From contig CANOVB010000006.1 in NCBI GenBank assembly GCA_947570695.1, forward strand, positions 1 through 64,000: 64,000 bases of DNA, in the 5' to 3' direction. Positions 17,416 through 25,204 of this stretch are shown here, one piece after another. This DNA comes from an uncultured Clostridium sp. Lineage in GTDB: Bacteria > Bacillota > Clostridia > TANB77 > CAG-508. Both the position numbers and the translations under genes were made by a program. The notes beneath the pieces are model-generated. The model made no database searches. It was not told where the DNA came from and worked only from the letters and a program-made list of their open reading frames with translations. Numbering within the stretch: position 1 is the stretch's first letter; each line of letters opens with the position of its first letter.

Positions 17416-18427
17416 ATGGGAACAATGTCAAGTTTAGCACAAGGTGCTTATATCGCTCATTCTAATAACTATCAAAAAGGAAGAAATGGTCATAAAATTT
17501 GCAAATTTACTCCACACATCATGGCAGGAATTTTAACAGGAAAGCAATGTGCAGTTAATATTTTTCAAAAGTCAAATAGATATGCTTCAGCTAATTACTG
17601 TATAGGAAATGATGGAGATATAGTATGTAATGTGTATGAAGAGGATAGAGCTTATACATCAAGCTCGAGATCTAACGATAACCAAGCTATTACTGTAGAA
17701 GTATCAAATTGTGAAATTGGTGGTCAATGGAAAATATCTGCTGCAGCATGGAATTCATTAGTAAATTTAGCAGTAGATGTTTGTAGAAGGCATAATTTTA
17801 GACTAGTATATGATGGAACACCAAATGGATCATTAACAAGACACAATATGTTTGCAAACACAAGTTGTCCTCGGTGCTTATTTACAAAGTAGGTTCCAAG
17901 AACTAGCTGATACAGTAAATGCAATATTAGATGGAAATCAAACACAATCTAAACCTACAGAAACATCTTCTAAAAAGTCAAATGAGCAAATAGCTGATGA
18001 AGTAATTGCGGGAAAATGGGGAAATGGATCTGATAGATTCAATAGATTAGCACAAGCAGGTTATGATGGAAATGCTATTCAAAGTATTGTAAATCAAAAA
18101 TTAAGTGGATCAACTTCAGCACCAAAACCAAGTAAAAAATCTAATGAAACTATTGCACAAGAAGTAATAAATGGAGCTTGGGGAAACGGAGAAGATCGTA
18201 AAAACAAATTAACTGCAGCAGGATACGATTATAATACAATTCAAAATATTGTAAATCAAAAATTAGGAGCTAAGCCAACTGCATCTTCAAAGAAATCAAA
18301 TGAGCAAATAGCTGATGAAGTAATTGCAGGGAAATGGGGAAATGGTGCAGACAGAAAAAACAGATTAACTGCAGCAGGATATGATTATAATTCCGTTCAA
18401 AGAATAGTTAATCAAAAATTAAAGTAG
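17416..18427 (+). CDS. phage N-acetylmuramoyl-L-alanine amidase with three CPL-7/CW_7 repeats, frame split at CGG (+1)
   Basis: This endolysin cleaves the amide bond in peptidoglycan. The N-terminal amidase_2-type domain has HSNNY, a second metal-site region RHNMFANTSC, and should end in the conserved C-P-G. The zero frame reads SCP-CGG and then hits TAG six codons later. Skipping the C of CGG (17872-17874) gives SCPGAYLQSRFQELADTVN and runs to the stop at 18427, 336 residues in all. The C-terminal part holds three ~45-residue cell-wall-binding repeats of the pattern IADEVIAGKWGNG..R..RL..AGYDYN..Q.IVNQKL. Start ATG 17416 follows AAAGGTGA. Confidence 0.9.
17872..17874 (+). other. CGG recoding site in the amidase
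   Basis: In-frame CGG preceded by CCT. Skipping C gives GGT (Gly) and restores the family's CPG motif, the strongest single homology argument for recoding. Confidence 0.8.
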
Positions 18428-18478
18428 TAGTATGAAAATCCTTATTTTTCAAGGAATATAAGTAATCAAATAAAAAAA

Positions 18479-18526
18479 TAAAACCGCTTAAATCGAAACG
18501 TCGAGGCTCGATTTTTAGCGGTTTTT
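18479..18526. terminator. strong bidirectional terminator
   Basis: AAAACCGCTTAAATCGA pairs with TCGATTTTTAGCGGTTTT around a GC-rich loop, with A-run on one side and T-run on the other. It ends both the lysis operon (+) and the convergent regulator operon (-). Confidence 0.9.
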
Positions 18527-18531
18527 CTATT

Positions 18532-18705
18532 TTATTGCATATTATTTAATTTTTGTTGTATATTATTAATAGAACTATAAAGTTCTGAAACGGAAGTATT
18601 TAATAAGTCTATATTCTTGATTTCTGTGAGGCAGTTTTCAATAATAACTTTTTTATTAATCTTCTGTTTCTTTTTGTTTTTGTATTCAATTAAAAAATTA
18701 CTCAT
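18532..18705 (-). CDS. small protein in the XRE operon
   Basis: A 57-residue basic-then-amphipathic helical protein (starts MSNFLIEYKNKKKQKINKK, ends in a NNIQQKLNNMQ helix). Its ATG overlaps the TGA of the upstream XRE gene in an ATGA junction, so translation is probably coupled. It ends just before the bidirectional terminator. No recognisable family; it may be a regulator partner. Confidence 0.6.
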   Translation of the reverse strand: MSNFLIEYKNKKKQKINKKVIIENCLTEIKNIDLLNTSVSELYSSINNIQQKLNNMQ

Positions 18706-18917
18706 TTTTTATTTTTTCCTTTCTTTCTGACAATAACATCTGAAATGTCACAATCAAAAATATCACACATTTTTTCAAGTGTATCAAAACGAATGCTAAT
18801 AGTTTCTTTTTCTATCATATTATTAATTGTTCTATAATTTCCTTCCATATTTTTTACCAACCAATATTTAGATTTTTTCTTATTTTTTAATAGTTCATCA
18901 ATTTTTAAGTATACCAT
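18702..18917 (-). CDS. XRE-family (Cro/CI-like) transcriptional regulator
   Basis: A 71-residue single-domain helix-turn-helix protein: IDELLKNKKKSKYWLVKNMEGNYRTINNMIE is the HTH core and RFDTLEKMCDIFDCDISDVIV is the typical last helix pair. It lies divergent to the methylase gene with a shared intergenic region holding a probable operator, as expected for a phage repressor or Cro-type switch. AGGAG lies before the ATG (on the minus strand). Confidence 0.85.
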   Translation of the reverse strand: MVYLKIDELLKNKKKSKYWLVKNMEGNYRTINNMIEKETISIRFDTLEKMCDIFDCDISDVIVRKKGKNKK

Positions 18918-18967
18918 ATATTACTCCTCACTTTATATAAATATTTTATTAAAAACTATATCTAAAA

Positions 18968-18988
18968 ATAACTGTAGTAGAGTAACCT
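18968..18988. promoter_or_regulatory. candidate operator, copy 1 (between regulator and methylase)
   Basis: ATAACTGT-AGTAG-AGTAACCT. The same two 8-bp half sites, with a 5-bp spacer and in inverse orientation, occur after the methylase gene. Position between divergent genes suggests a binding site for the XRE regulator. Confidence 0.55.
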
Positions 18989-19074
18989 TGCTACACATAA
19001 GAGACTTTAAAGACTCTTTCTTTTTTACTTTTTTTTAATTAAAATTTATAGTGTTAAAAGGAGAGTATATAATA

Positions 19075-19830
19075 ATGAACAGTTTTATTGCTTGGATCGG
19101 TGGTAAAAAATTGTTAAGAGAAAGAGTATGTAACAATTTTCCAAAGGAATATGAGAAATATGTAGAAGTTTTTGGAGGGGCTGGATGGGTATTGTTTAAT
19201 GAAGAAAGAGCAGGAAAAACAGAAATTTATAACGATTATAATAGTGAATTAGTAAATTTGTTTAGATGTATAAAATATCATCAAGAAGAATTAAAAAGGC
19301 AATTGAATTATTTGCTTAATTCAAGAGAATTGTTTCAAGATTTTATAAATCAATATAGTATAAGAGGATTAACAGATATACAAAGGGCTGCAAGATTTTT
19401 TGCAATTTTAAAAACAAGTTATGCATCAAAGATGAAGTGTTTTGGATGTGTTAAAAGAAATATTGAAAATATGACAGGAATATTTGAAGAAATACAAAAA
19501 AGATTAAATACAGTAGTTATTGAAAATTTAGATTTTGAAAAATTAATTAATCAGCAGGATAAAGAAAATACATTTTTTTATTTAGATCCACCTTATGTCA
19601 ACACTGAAAAATACTATAAAAATGTAAATTTTACAGAAGAAGATCATATAAGATTATATAATACAGTAAAAAATATAAAAGGCAAATTTTTAATAAGCTA
19701 TAATGATTGTGAATACATAAGAAAACTATACAAAGATTTCAATATTCAAGAAGTAGAGAGGTTTAGCAATCTAACAGCAGTATTAAAAGAAAAGAAGAAT
19801 TTTAAAGAAATTCTAATAAAAAATTATTAA
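19075..19830 (+). CDS. DNA adenine methylase (D12 class, Dam-like)
   Basis: A 251-residue N6-adenine methyltransferase. It has the class-specific FIAWIGGKKLLRE opening, the SAM-binding VEVFGGAGWVLF (FxGxG type), the catalytic DPPY at residues ~171-174, and the late SYND motif. I chose the ATG at 19075, about 9 bp after AAGGAGAG; an in-frame GTG eight codons earlier lies before the ribosome site. It is bracketed by two candidate operators. No restriction enzyme is visible, so it is probably an orphan phage methylase protecting DNA or adjusting gene expression. Confidence 0.9.
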   Translation: MNSFIAWIGGKKLLRERVCNNFPKEYEKYVEVFGGAGWVLFNEERAGKTEIYNDYNSELVNLFRCIKYHQEELKRQLNYLLNSRELFQDFINQYSIRGLTDIQRAARFFAILKTSYASKMKCFGCVKRNIENMTGIFEEIQKRLNTVVIENLDFEKLINQQDKENTFFYLDPPYVNTEKYYKNVNFTEEDHIRLYNTVKNIKGKFLISYNDCEYIRKLYKDFNIQEVERFSNLTAVLKEKKNFKEILIKNY

Positions 19831-19838
19831 GTTATGCT

Positions 19839-19859
19839 AGGTTACTAGAGTACAGTTAT
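19839..19859. promoter_or_regulatory. candidate operator, copy 2 (after the methylase)
   Basis: AGGTTACT-AGAGT-ACAGTTAT shares both 8-bp half sites with the reverse complement of copy 1. A possible promoter (TTATTT, 16 bp, TATTAT) overlaps its right end and would drive the small gene that follows. Confidence 0.55.
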
Positions 19860-19918
19860 TTTTTATCTTGAAATATGATATTATGTAAATAAAGAAGTTT
19901 TACAGGAGGTATTATATT

Positions 19919-20065
19919 ATGAAAAAGAATAACAATAAAAATAAATTTAGTATAATATTTACTGCAGCTGAAATTAAAAACTTAAACTTGAAAAAGCATA
20001 ATTACTATTATATAATAAATAATGTAGAAAAAAGGCAAAAAAATAGTAATCAAAAATTACATTAA
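19919..20065 (+). CDS. small basic protein at the prophage end
   Basis: A 48-residue Lys/Asn-rich protein (MKKNNNKNKFSIIFTAAEIK...). CAGGAGGT stands 8 bp before the ATG, and the second candidate operator lies just upstream, which argues for a real, regulated gene. No recognisable family. Confidence 0.5.
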   Translation: MKKNNNKNKFSIIFTAAEIKNLNLKKHNYYYIINNVEKRQKNSNQKLH

Positions 20066-20131
20066 AATTACATTAAAAAGTAATTTTAAATTGTGAAATA
20101 TTAATATGGAGTTAAAGTTGGAGTTTTTGTT

Positions 20132-20148
20132 TCCGACTACCCGCTCCA
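20132..20148 (+). other. probable prophage attR: 3' end of a tRNA-Gly-like sequence
   Basis: TCCGACTACCCGCTCCA matches the end of a bacterial tRNA-Gly: T-stem 3' side, acceptor strand TACCCGC, discriminator T, and CCA. No matching 5' half lies upstream, so it is a 3' fragment only. It sits where prophage genes end, which fits integration into a tRNA-Gly gene whose intact copy lies left of the window. Confidence 0.55.
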
Positions 20149-20406
20149 TGCTATAAAATTTATAACCACCCTTCTCAAAACATAAGTTGTAGAAATTCAA
20201 CTTCTAGAAATAAGTTTAGAGAGGGGAAATTTTTTTAACCATAAACGGATAAGTGAATATAAAGAAGCTGACAAAGAAGCTACAAGAGTATATTTACAAG
20301 GCGAGATTTATACTCAATATAAATCAAGAGCTGTTACAAACTAATATTAAAAGAGTTATTTCATTTGTATTACTTATATTGACTTAAATAATTATATAAA
20401 ATATAC
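20149..20406 (+). other. junction region without a confident gene
   Basis: It contains an inverted repeat (AAGTTG-tagaaatt-CAACTT). It also has a short open stretch ending at the TAA at 20342-20344 (reading ...SEYKEADKEATRVYLQ) without a start codon, possibly a gene remnant left by integration, and a promoter at its right end. Confidence 0.4.
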
Positions 20407-20407
20407 T
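20379..20407 (+). promoter_or_regulatory. sigma-A-type promoter upstream of the repeat protein
   Basis: TTGACT and TATACT separated by exactly 17 bp. Transcription would start near 20414, at GGGAGAG, which may itself be the ribosome site. Confidence 0.6.
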
Positions 20408-22473
20408 TGTATTGGGAGAGAAGATGTATCAATGTTGATAGAATTGAAAATAAAGAATTAAGAGATTTTATAGAAAGAAATCCAGATGCTAGTTTTAGAG
20501 ATGTTGTAGAATTTTGCAAGCAAAAGTTTGATGATGCTATAGCAGAATTATCTAGCTCAGATACAAGGCGTTTACAAGAAGAATTAAATAATGATGAGTT
20601 ACATAATTCTCCTAGAGAACTTAGCGATATAATTCAGCCCTTTGTAAAACATAATGTACATTGTCCATATTACAATAGACTACAAGATAAAGCTATCCTA
20701 TTAGCAAGAAAAATTATGAGAGATATTGATGCACTAGGAAGCAGCCATAGTGAAGAGTTTATAAGTTCTTTAAAACGAGTAGTGTATAGAGAATTTGATG
20801 ATATTAGTACTATTACGCCTAGTCCTAGAATTGATTTATCTTCTATATATAAAGATACAAATAAAAGTATGCAAGCAAAAAAAGAAGAACAAGATTATAG
20901 TGATAGAAGAAAGACTGATAATATAAGCAGACATACATCAAATGAGCAAGAAGGTATTATGAAAGAATTTATTGAATTATCGGCTGCAGAACAGCAAAAT
21001 TATGGGATAACCTTTGAAAGAGGAAGAGGCACAGTTAGAATTCAAAGAGTGTTTGATGGAGTAAAAGCGAAGCTTGAACAGCTATCTGTTTTATTTAAAT
21101 CAACAAGGAACTTTTTAAATGATGATGTTGCTTATACATTAACTCATGATAATGCAAGAATTTTAGAACAAGTTCAAACTACTGTTAGAGAATGTAGAGG
21201 CATTATGGATGAAGCTGTATATCAAATTTCTAAAGAACAAATTGAAGAAGAGCTATGTAGAGAAGATCAAAGACGTGAAGATATAAAAAGAAAATTAGAG
21301 GAAGAAGATAGAGAGCTTGAAGCAAGAAGAGCAGAACGTAGGCGAGAAGAAGAACAATATATGCAGAGAGCTCAGGCAAGGAAAGAAGCTCAAATTTTTT
21401 CTGATAATCCATTTGATTTAAAAGAAGCAAATGAAGATTTATCGGCTCTTTTCTTTAAATTTGATAAAGATATTGTTCTTATTGATCCAAGTCCAGAAAC
21501 TTATCAAAAATTAATGGGAGAAGGAATGCCTGAAGAAGATGTCCCTAAATATATTTGGGATGGATTTGTAAGAACTTCGGATATAGACAAAAAATTAAAA
21601 AAAGGAGAGATAACACAAGAAGTATATGAGCAAGAATTAGTTAAAATACAAAAAATTGAAGGAATTTTATTTGATGAGATTGTTGCAGGAGTAGATTTTG
21701 AAACTGCTAGAAGCACAGCTGAGAATGTTGTAGAACACGGGCAAGAATATACTCCTACTCCAAAAGCAACTGATGAGTTTTCTTATAGTTTGGATGATAT
21801 TTTAATTTCTGCAAGTGATGAAACACGTGCAATTTTAATAAAAGCAGGACTTCCTGAAAGTCAAGTAGATGCGTTTATATGGGATGGATTTGTTAGAAAA
21901 TCTAATTTAGATAGTGATTTAAAAAGTGGAAAAATTACACAATATCAATATGCTAAGCAAGCAGGACTAATAGATAGAATTGAAGAGGTATTATTTGATG
22001 GACTAGTAGAAGGAAAATCTATTGATGTAGCTAGAGTTGTTGCGGAAAAAATGGCTGCATATGAAGAAAATGTAACTATTGCACCAAGTCCAGAATGTCA
22101 AAAAAAATTAGAAGAAGCAGGCCTATCTTCTGAGGATGCCAAAAGATATGTATGGGATGGATATGCAAGAACACAGATAATTAATGAAATACATGCAAGA
22201 GGATTAATAACTGAAGAAGAAAAAGCAGAACAACTAGCAAAGGTTGATGAAATAGAAGCTAAATTAGTAGAAGGGCTAAAAGCAGGAAAAAGTTTTGAAG
22301 AAGCAAGGAAAAATGCGGAGGTATCATCTAGAAAGTCTGCTAGACAAGATATCGCTGAGAATGGAAACATAACTATTGGGCAAGTTCAAAAAGCAAATAG
22401 TTTTATTCAATTAGAAGCAAATCCACAATCGAAAGATGACAGAAGAACTTTAGGAGTAGATTTAATATATTAA
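20407..22473 (+). CDS. large protein with three tandem WDGF/Y repeats, function unknown
   Basis: Up to 688 residues. The N-terminal ~190 residues are helical. A charged Glu/Arg coiled coil spans ~270-330. Then three ~80-110-residue repeats follow, each with an opening S-P/D-E..., a YIWDGFVR / FIWDGFVR / YVWDGYAR core, a K.G.IT turn, and an ending LFD.LV.G.S...AR..AE. I do not recognise the repeat. The start is unclear: TTG at 20407 is the only canonical start in frame, but the promoter predicts a transcript beginning after it, so a rare start (ATC at 20428) or an N-terminal indel is possible. It lies just outside the prophage. Confidence 0.75.
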   Translation: MYWERRCINVDRIENKELRDFIERNPDASFRDVVEFCKQKFDDAIAELSSSDTRRLQEELNNDELHNSPRELSDIIQPFVKHNVHCPYYNRLQDKAILLARKIMRDIDALGSSHSEEFISSLKRVVYREFDDISTITPSPRIDLSSIYKDTNKSMQAKKEEQDYSDRRKTDNISRHTSNEQEGIMKEFIELSAAEQQNYGITFERGRGTVRIQRVFDGVKAKLEQLSVLFKSTRNFLNDDVAYTLTHDNARILEQVQTTVRECRGIMDEAVYQISKEQIEEELCREDQRREDIKRKLEEEDRELEARRAERRREEEQYMQRAQARKEAQIFSDNPFDLKEANEDLSALFFKFDKDIVLIDPSPETYQKLMGEGMPEEDVPKYIWDGFVRTSDIDKKLKKGEITQEVYEQELVKIQKIEGILFDEIVAGVDFETARSTAENVVEHGQEYTPTPKATDEFSYSLDDILISASDETRAILIKAGLPESQVDAFIWDGFVRKSNLDSDLKSGKITQYQYAKQAGLIDRIEEVLFDGLVEGKSIDVARVVAEKMAAYEENVTIAPSPECQKKLEEAGLSSEDAKRYVWDGYARTQIINEIHARGLITEEEKAEQLAKVDEIEAKLVEGLKAGKSFEEARKNAEVSSRKSARQDIAENGNITIGQVQKANSFIQLEANPQSKDDRRTLGVDLIY

Positions 22474-22494
22474 TACAAACAAAAGAGGGAAATT

Positions 22495-22940
22495 ATGGTA
22501 GATGTAAAAAATGCAAAGGCAATATCAGAGGTATTGCACTATTTAAAAGGAATAAGACAAATAGATATAGATAAATTACCAAAGAAATTGTTGAGTTTTT
22601 TGAGGAAAATGCCTCAAAAGATTATATTTGTGATTTTGATTATACTAAACCTTTATCAGAACTTGATTTATTAGATGAGACAAAAGGCATCCTTGGATTA
22701 ATTTGTTTAAATTACTGGTGTGAAACAGAAGAAGAAAAAGAAGATTTTAAGAAAAAATTAAATGCAAATGAAATTCAATATCAAAAAGAATTAAGAGAAA
22801 AATATAATCCTTATAATGTTTTTAAAAAAGAGAACATTAAAATTAAAAATGATATTCAGAATAATGAATTACAAATTGTAAAACGTAAAGAATCATTTTT
22901 CAATAAGATTTTAAGAAAGATAAAAGAACTAATACATTAG
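22495..22940 (+). pseudogene. small conserved-looking protein broken by a -1 frameshift
   Basis: GAGGGAAATT precedes an ATG opening MVDVKNAKAISEVLHYL...KLPKK, after which the frame runs into hydrophobic nonsense. Moving to the -1 frame near 22585-22590 gives IVEFFEENASKDYICDFDY...LNYWCETEEEKEDF and runs to the TAG at 22940. The joined protein would be about 148 residues. No CGG is present here, so this is an ordinary indel, unlike the five CGG breaks. Function unknown. Confidence 0.65.
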
Positions 22941-22950
22941 AAAAGCGATT

Positions 22951-22995
22951 AAAAGATTTAAAATTTAAGAAAATTTTAAATCTTTTTTTTATTTT
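22951..22995 (+). terminator. terminator
   Basis: AAAAGATTTAAAATTT pairs with AAATTTTAAATCTTTT, followed by a long T-run. It separates the broken gene from the sigma factor operon. Confidence 0.8.
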
Positions 22996-23057
22996 TAAAG
23001 GTTATATTATATGTAAATGCATTTATTAAAAAATGATATATAAAAGGAGGTGTTTTT

Positions 23058-23588
23058 TTGGAAGATAAAGAACTGATTTATAGAATTCAACATGGAGAAA
23101 AAGAGTTACTAGAAGTATTAATTCAAAAATATTATGATGATATTTATAGATTTTGCTATTATAAAACAAAAAATGCCTCTGTTTCGTATGATTTAACACA
23201 AGAAACATTTCTAAAGTTAATTAAATATATAGGAAGTTATAAAGATAAAGGAAAAATGAAAAGCTATTTAATTACGATAGCAATAAATGTGTGCAATACT
23301 TATTTTTGTGAAAATAATATAACTTTAGAAGAATTAGAAAGTAATAAAATTTATAATAAAAATAACAGTTCTGAATTAGAAAAAATAGAAGAAAAAAATG
23401 TAATTATGCAAGCTTTAGATAGATTACCAGAAAAACAAAAAGAAGTAATTATTTTAAAATATTATGAAGATTTTAAAATAAATGATATATCTAAAATACT
23501 TAATGAAAAAATACCTACAGTTAAATCCAGATTAAAACAAGGATTAGAAAAAATGAGTAGATATTTGGGAAAGGAGGAAATTTATTGA
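23058..23588 (+). CDS. ECF-type RNA polymerase sigma factor
   Basis: A 176-residue sigma-70-family factor of the extracytoplasmic-function type. Region 2 is at ~10-80 (YYDDIYRFCYYKT...YDLTQETFLKLIKYI), region 4 at ~115-170 (LPEKQKEVIILKYYEDFKINDISKILN...VKSRLKQGLEKM). Start TTG follows AAAGGAGGTG. It heads an operon with a membrane protein and an ABC exporter. The membrane protein may act as anti-sigma factor and the transporter as the regulated output, as in peptide-antibiotic resistance modules. Confidence 0.92.
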   Translation: MEDKELIYRIQHGEKELLEVLIQKYYDDIYRFCYYKTKNASVSYDLTQETFLKLIKYIGSYKDKGKMKSYLITIAINVCNTYFCENNITLEELESNKIYNKNNSSELEKIEEKNVIMQALDRLPEKQKEVIILKYYEDFKINDISKILNEKIPTVKSRLKQGLEKMSRYLGKEEIY

Positions 23589-24328
23589 TGGAGAGATGGA
23601 AAGAGATTTTAAATAAAAATAATTTACCTGAAATTGATCAGCAAAGAAAATACCAATCAATAAAAGAACTAAAAATTGAAATAGCAAATATGGATATAAA
23701 GGTAAGAGAAAATTATTTTGAAAAGATAAAAAGATATATTCCATTTATGAATAAAACAACATTTCTGATTCAATTTATATTACTTATAATAGGTATATTT
23801 GTTATAGAAACTACAGTTTTTGAAAAAACAAGATTAATTTTATCACTTGTAATGCCGCTATTAGCATTGCTTCAAATAATGGAATTAGAAAAAAGCTTTA
23901 AATATAATATGTATGAAATAGAAATGAGTTGTAAAATGAACTTAAAGGAATTAATTTCAATAAAATTGATTATTGATACAGCATTAAATTTATTAATTAT
24001 GACAATATTAGCAATTTTAACAGGAATTCATTTTGAAAATGAAATTTATTTGTTAATTATTTATTTTTTAGTACCATTTATGATAACAAATGCTATTAAT
24101 ATTTGTGCTATTAAATTATCAAAAAATAAGTCAAATGAAATAATTAATATAACAGTAACTCTATTAATAAATCTTGTTTTATTTATACTTAATATAAAAT
24201 TTTCATATATATATGAGACTTCAAGTATTTTAGTATGGATTGGTTTACTATGTATATTAGTATTTTATTTTATAAAAGCTATTTATCAATTTTGGGAAGA
24301 GGAGGATTATATATGGAACTTGCAATAG
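23588..24328 (+). CDS. membrane protein, possible anti-sigma factor or ABC accessory
   Basis: 246 residues. A soluble N-terminal ~55 residues (MERWKEILNKNNLPEIDQQRKYQSIKELK) is followed by six hydrophobic segments. The soluble head plus operon position right after an ECF sigma gene suggests an anti-sigma role, but the six-segment part also resembles ABC-2 type accessory subunits. Its ATG overlaps the sigma stop (TTGATGG), and its end overlaps the ABC ATPase gene by 16 bp, so all three are probably coupled. Confidence 0.65.
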   Translation: MERWKEILNKNNLPEIDQQRKYQSIKELKIEIANMDIKVRENYFEKIKRYIPFMNKTTFLIQFILLIIGIFVIETTVFEKTRLILSLVMPLLALLQIMELEKSFKYNMYEIEMSCKMNLKELISIKLIIDTALNLLIMTILAILTGIHFENEIYLLIIYFLVPFMITNAINICAIKLSKNKSNEIINITVTLLINLVLFILNIKFSYIYETSSILVWIGLLCILVFYFIKAIYQFWEEEDYIWNLQ

Positions 24329-25179
24329 ATAGATTAACAAAACAATATAAAAATAAAATAGCAGTAGATAGATTTTCTATAAAATTAACACCTGGGATTT
24401 ATGGATTATTAGGAGCAAATGGAGCAGGAAAAACAACACTTATGAGAATGATATGCGATATTCAAAAGCCTACTTCGGGTCAGATTAAATATAATGGAAA
24501 AGATATTAAAACTTTAGGAGAAGATTATAGAAGTGTTTTAGGATATTTACCACAAGATTTTGGATATTATCCAGATTTTACAGCTTATGATTTTTTAATG
24601 TATATTGCAGCATTAAAAGGTTTGTCAAAAGAAAAAGCTGAAATTAAGGTAAATGAATTATTATCAATAGTTAATTTAGAACATGAAAGAAGACAAAAAA
24701 TTAAAACTTTTTCAGGAGGGATGAAACAAAGACTTGGAATTGCACAAGCAGTTATAAATAATCCAAAGATTTTAATATTAGATGAGCCAACAACTGGATT
24801 AGATCCAAAAGAAAGAGTAAAATTTAGAAATTTAATAAGTAGTTTTTCAAAAGATAAAATTATTATATTGTCTACTCATATTGTGTCAGATATAGAATTT
24901 ATTGCAGATAGAATTATTGTTATGAAAGATGGTAATAAAATATTAACAGGAACGCCAGAAGAACTTTTACAGAATTTAAAAGATAATGTTTGGAAATGTA
25001 TTGTTTATGATAAGAAAGATGTAGACATACTAAATCATAAATATTGTATTACTAATATTCATCAAGAAAACAATGCTATAGAATTAAGAATAGTAAGCAG
25101 AATAAGCCCAAGTCCAAATGCTGTTAATGTTCAAGCGAGTTTGGAAGATTTATATTTAACATACTTTCAAGATAATTAA
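24313..25179 (+). CDS. ABC transporter ATP-binding protein
   Basis: A 288-residue ABC ATPase of the ABC-2 exporter type. Walker A is GANGAGKTT (~35-43), the signature is FSGGMKQRLG, and Walker B is ILILDEPTTGLD, followed by the H-loop histidine (STHIVSD). The last ~70 residues are the variable domain. I chose ATG 24313 because GAGGAGG lies just before it; the frame extends upstream within the previous gene. It partners with the permease that follows. Confidence 0.93.
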   Translation: MELAIDRLTKQYKNKIAVDRFSIKLTPGIYGLLGANGAGKTTLMRMICDIQKPTSGQIKYNGKDIKTLGEDYRSVLGYLPQDFGYYPDFTAYDFLMYIAALKGLSKEKAEIKVNELLSIVNLEHERRQKIKTFSGGMKQRLGIAQAVINNPKILILDEPTTGLDPKERVKFRNLISSFSKDKIIILSTHIVSDIEFIADRIIVMKDGNKILTGTPEELLQNLKDNVWKCIVYDKKDVDILNHKYCITNIHQENNAIELRIVSRISPSPNAVNVQASLEDLYLTYFQDN

Positions 25180-25204
25180 AAATAATAAAGAAAGGAGTGC
25201 AAAT

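Noticed and set aside
20240..20344. Possible sixth CGG site in the open stretch after attR
   Set aside because: The stretch has no start codon, the zero frame continues longer than the +1 frame (which meets TAA at once), and no homologous protein is evident.
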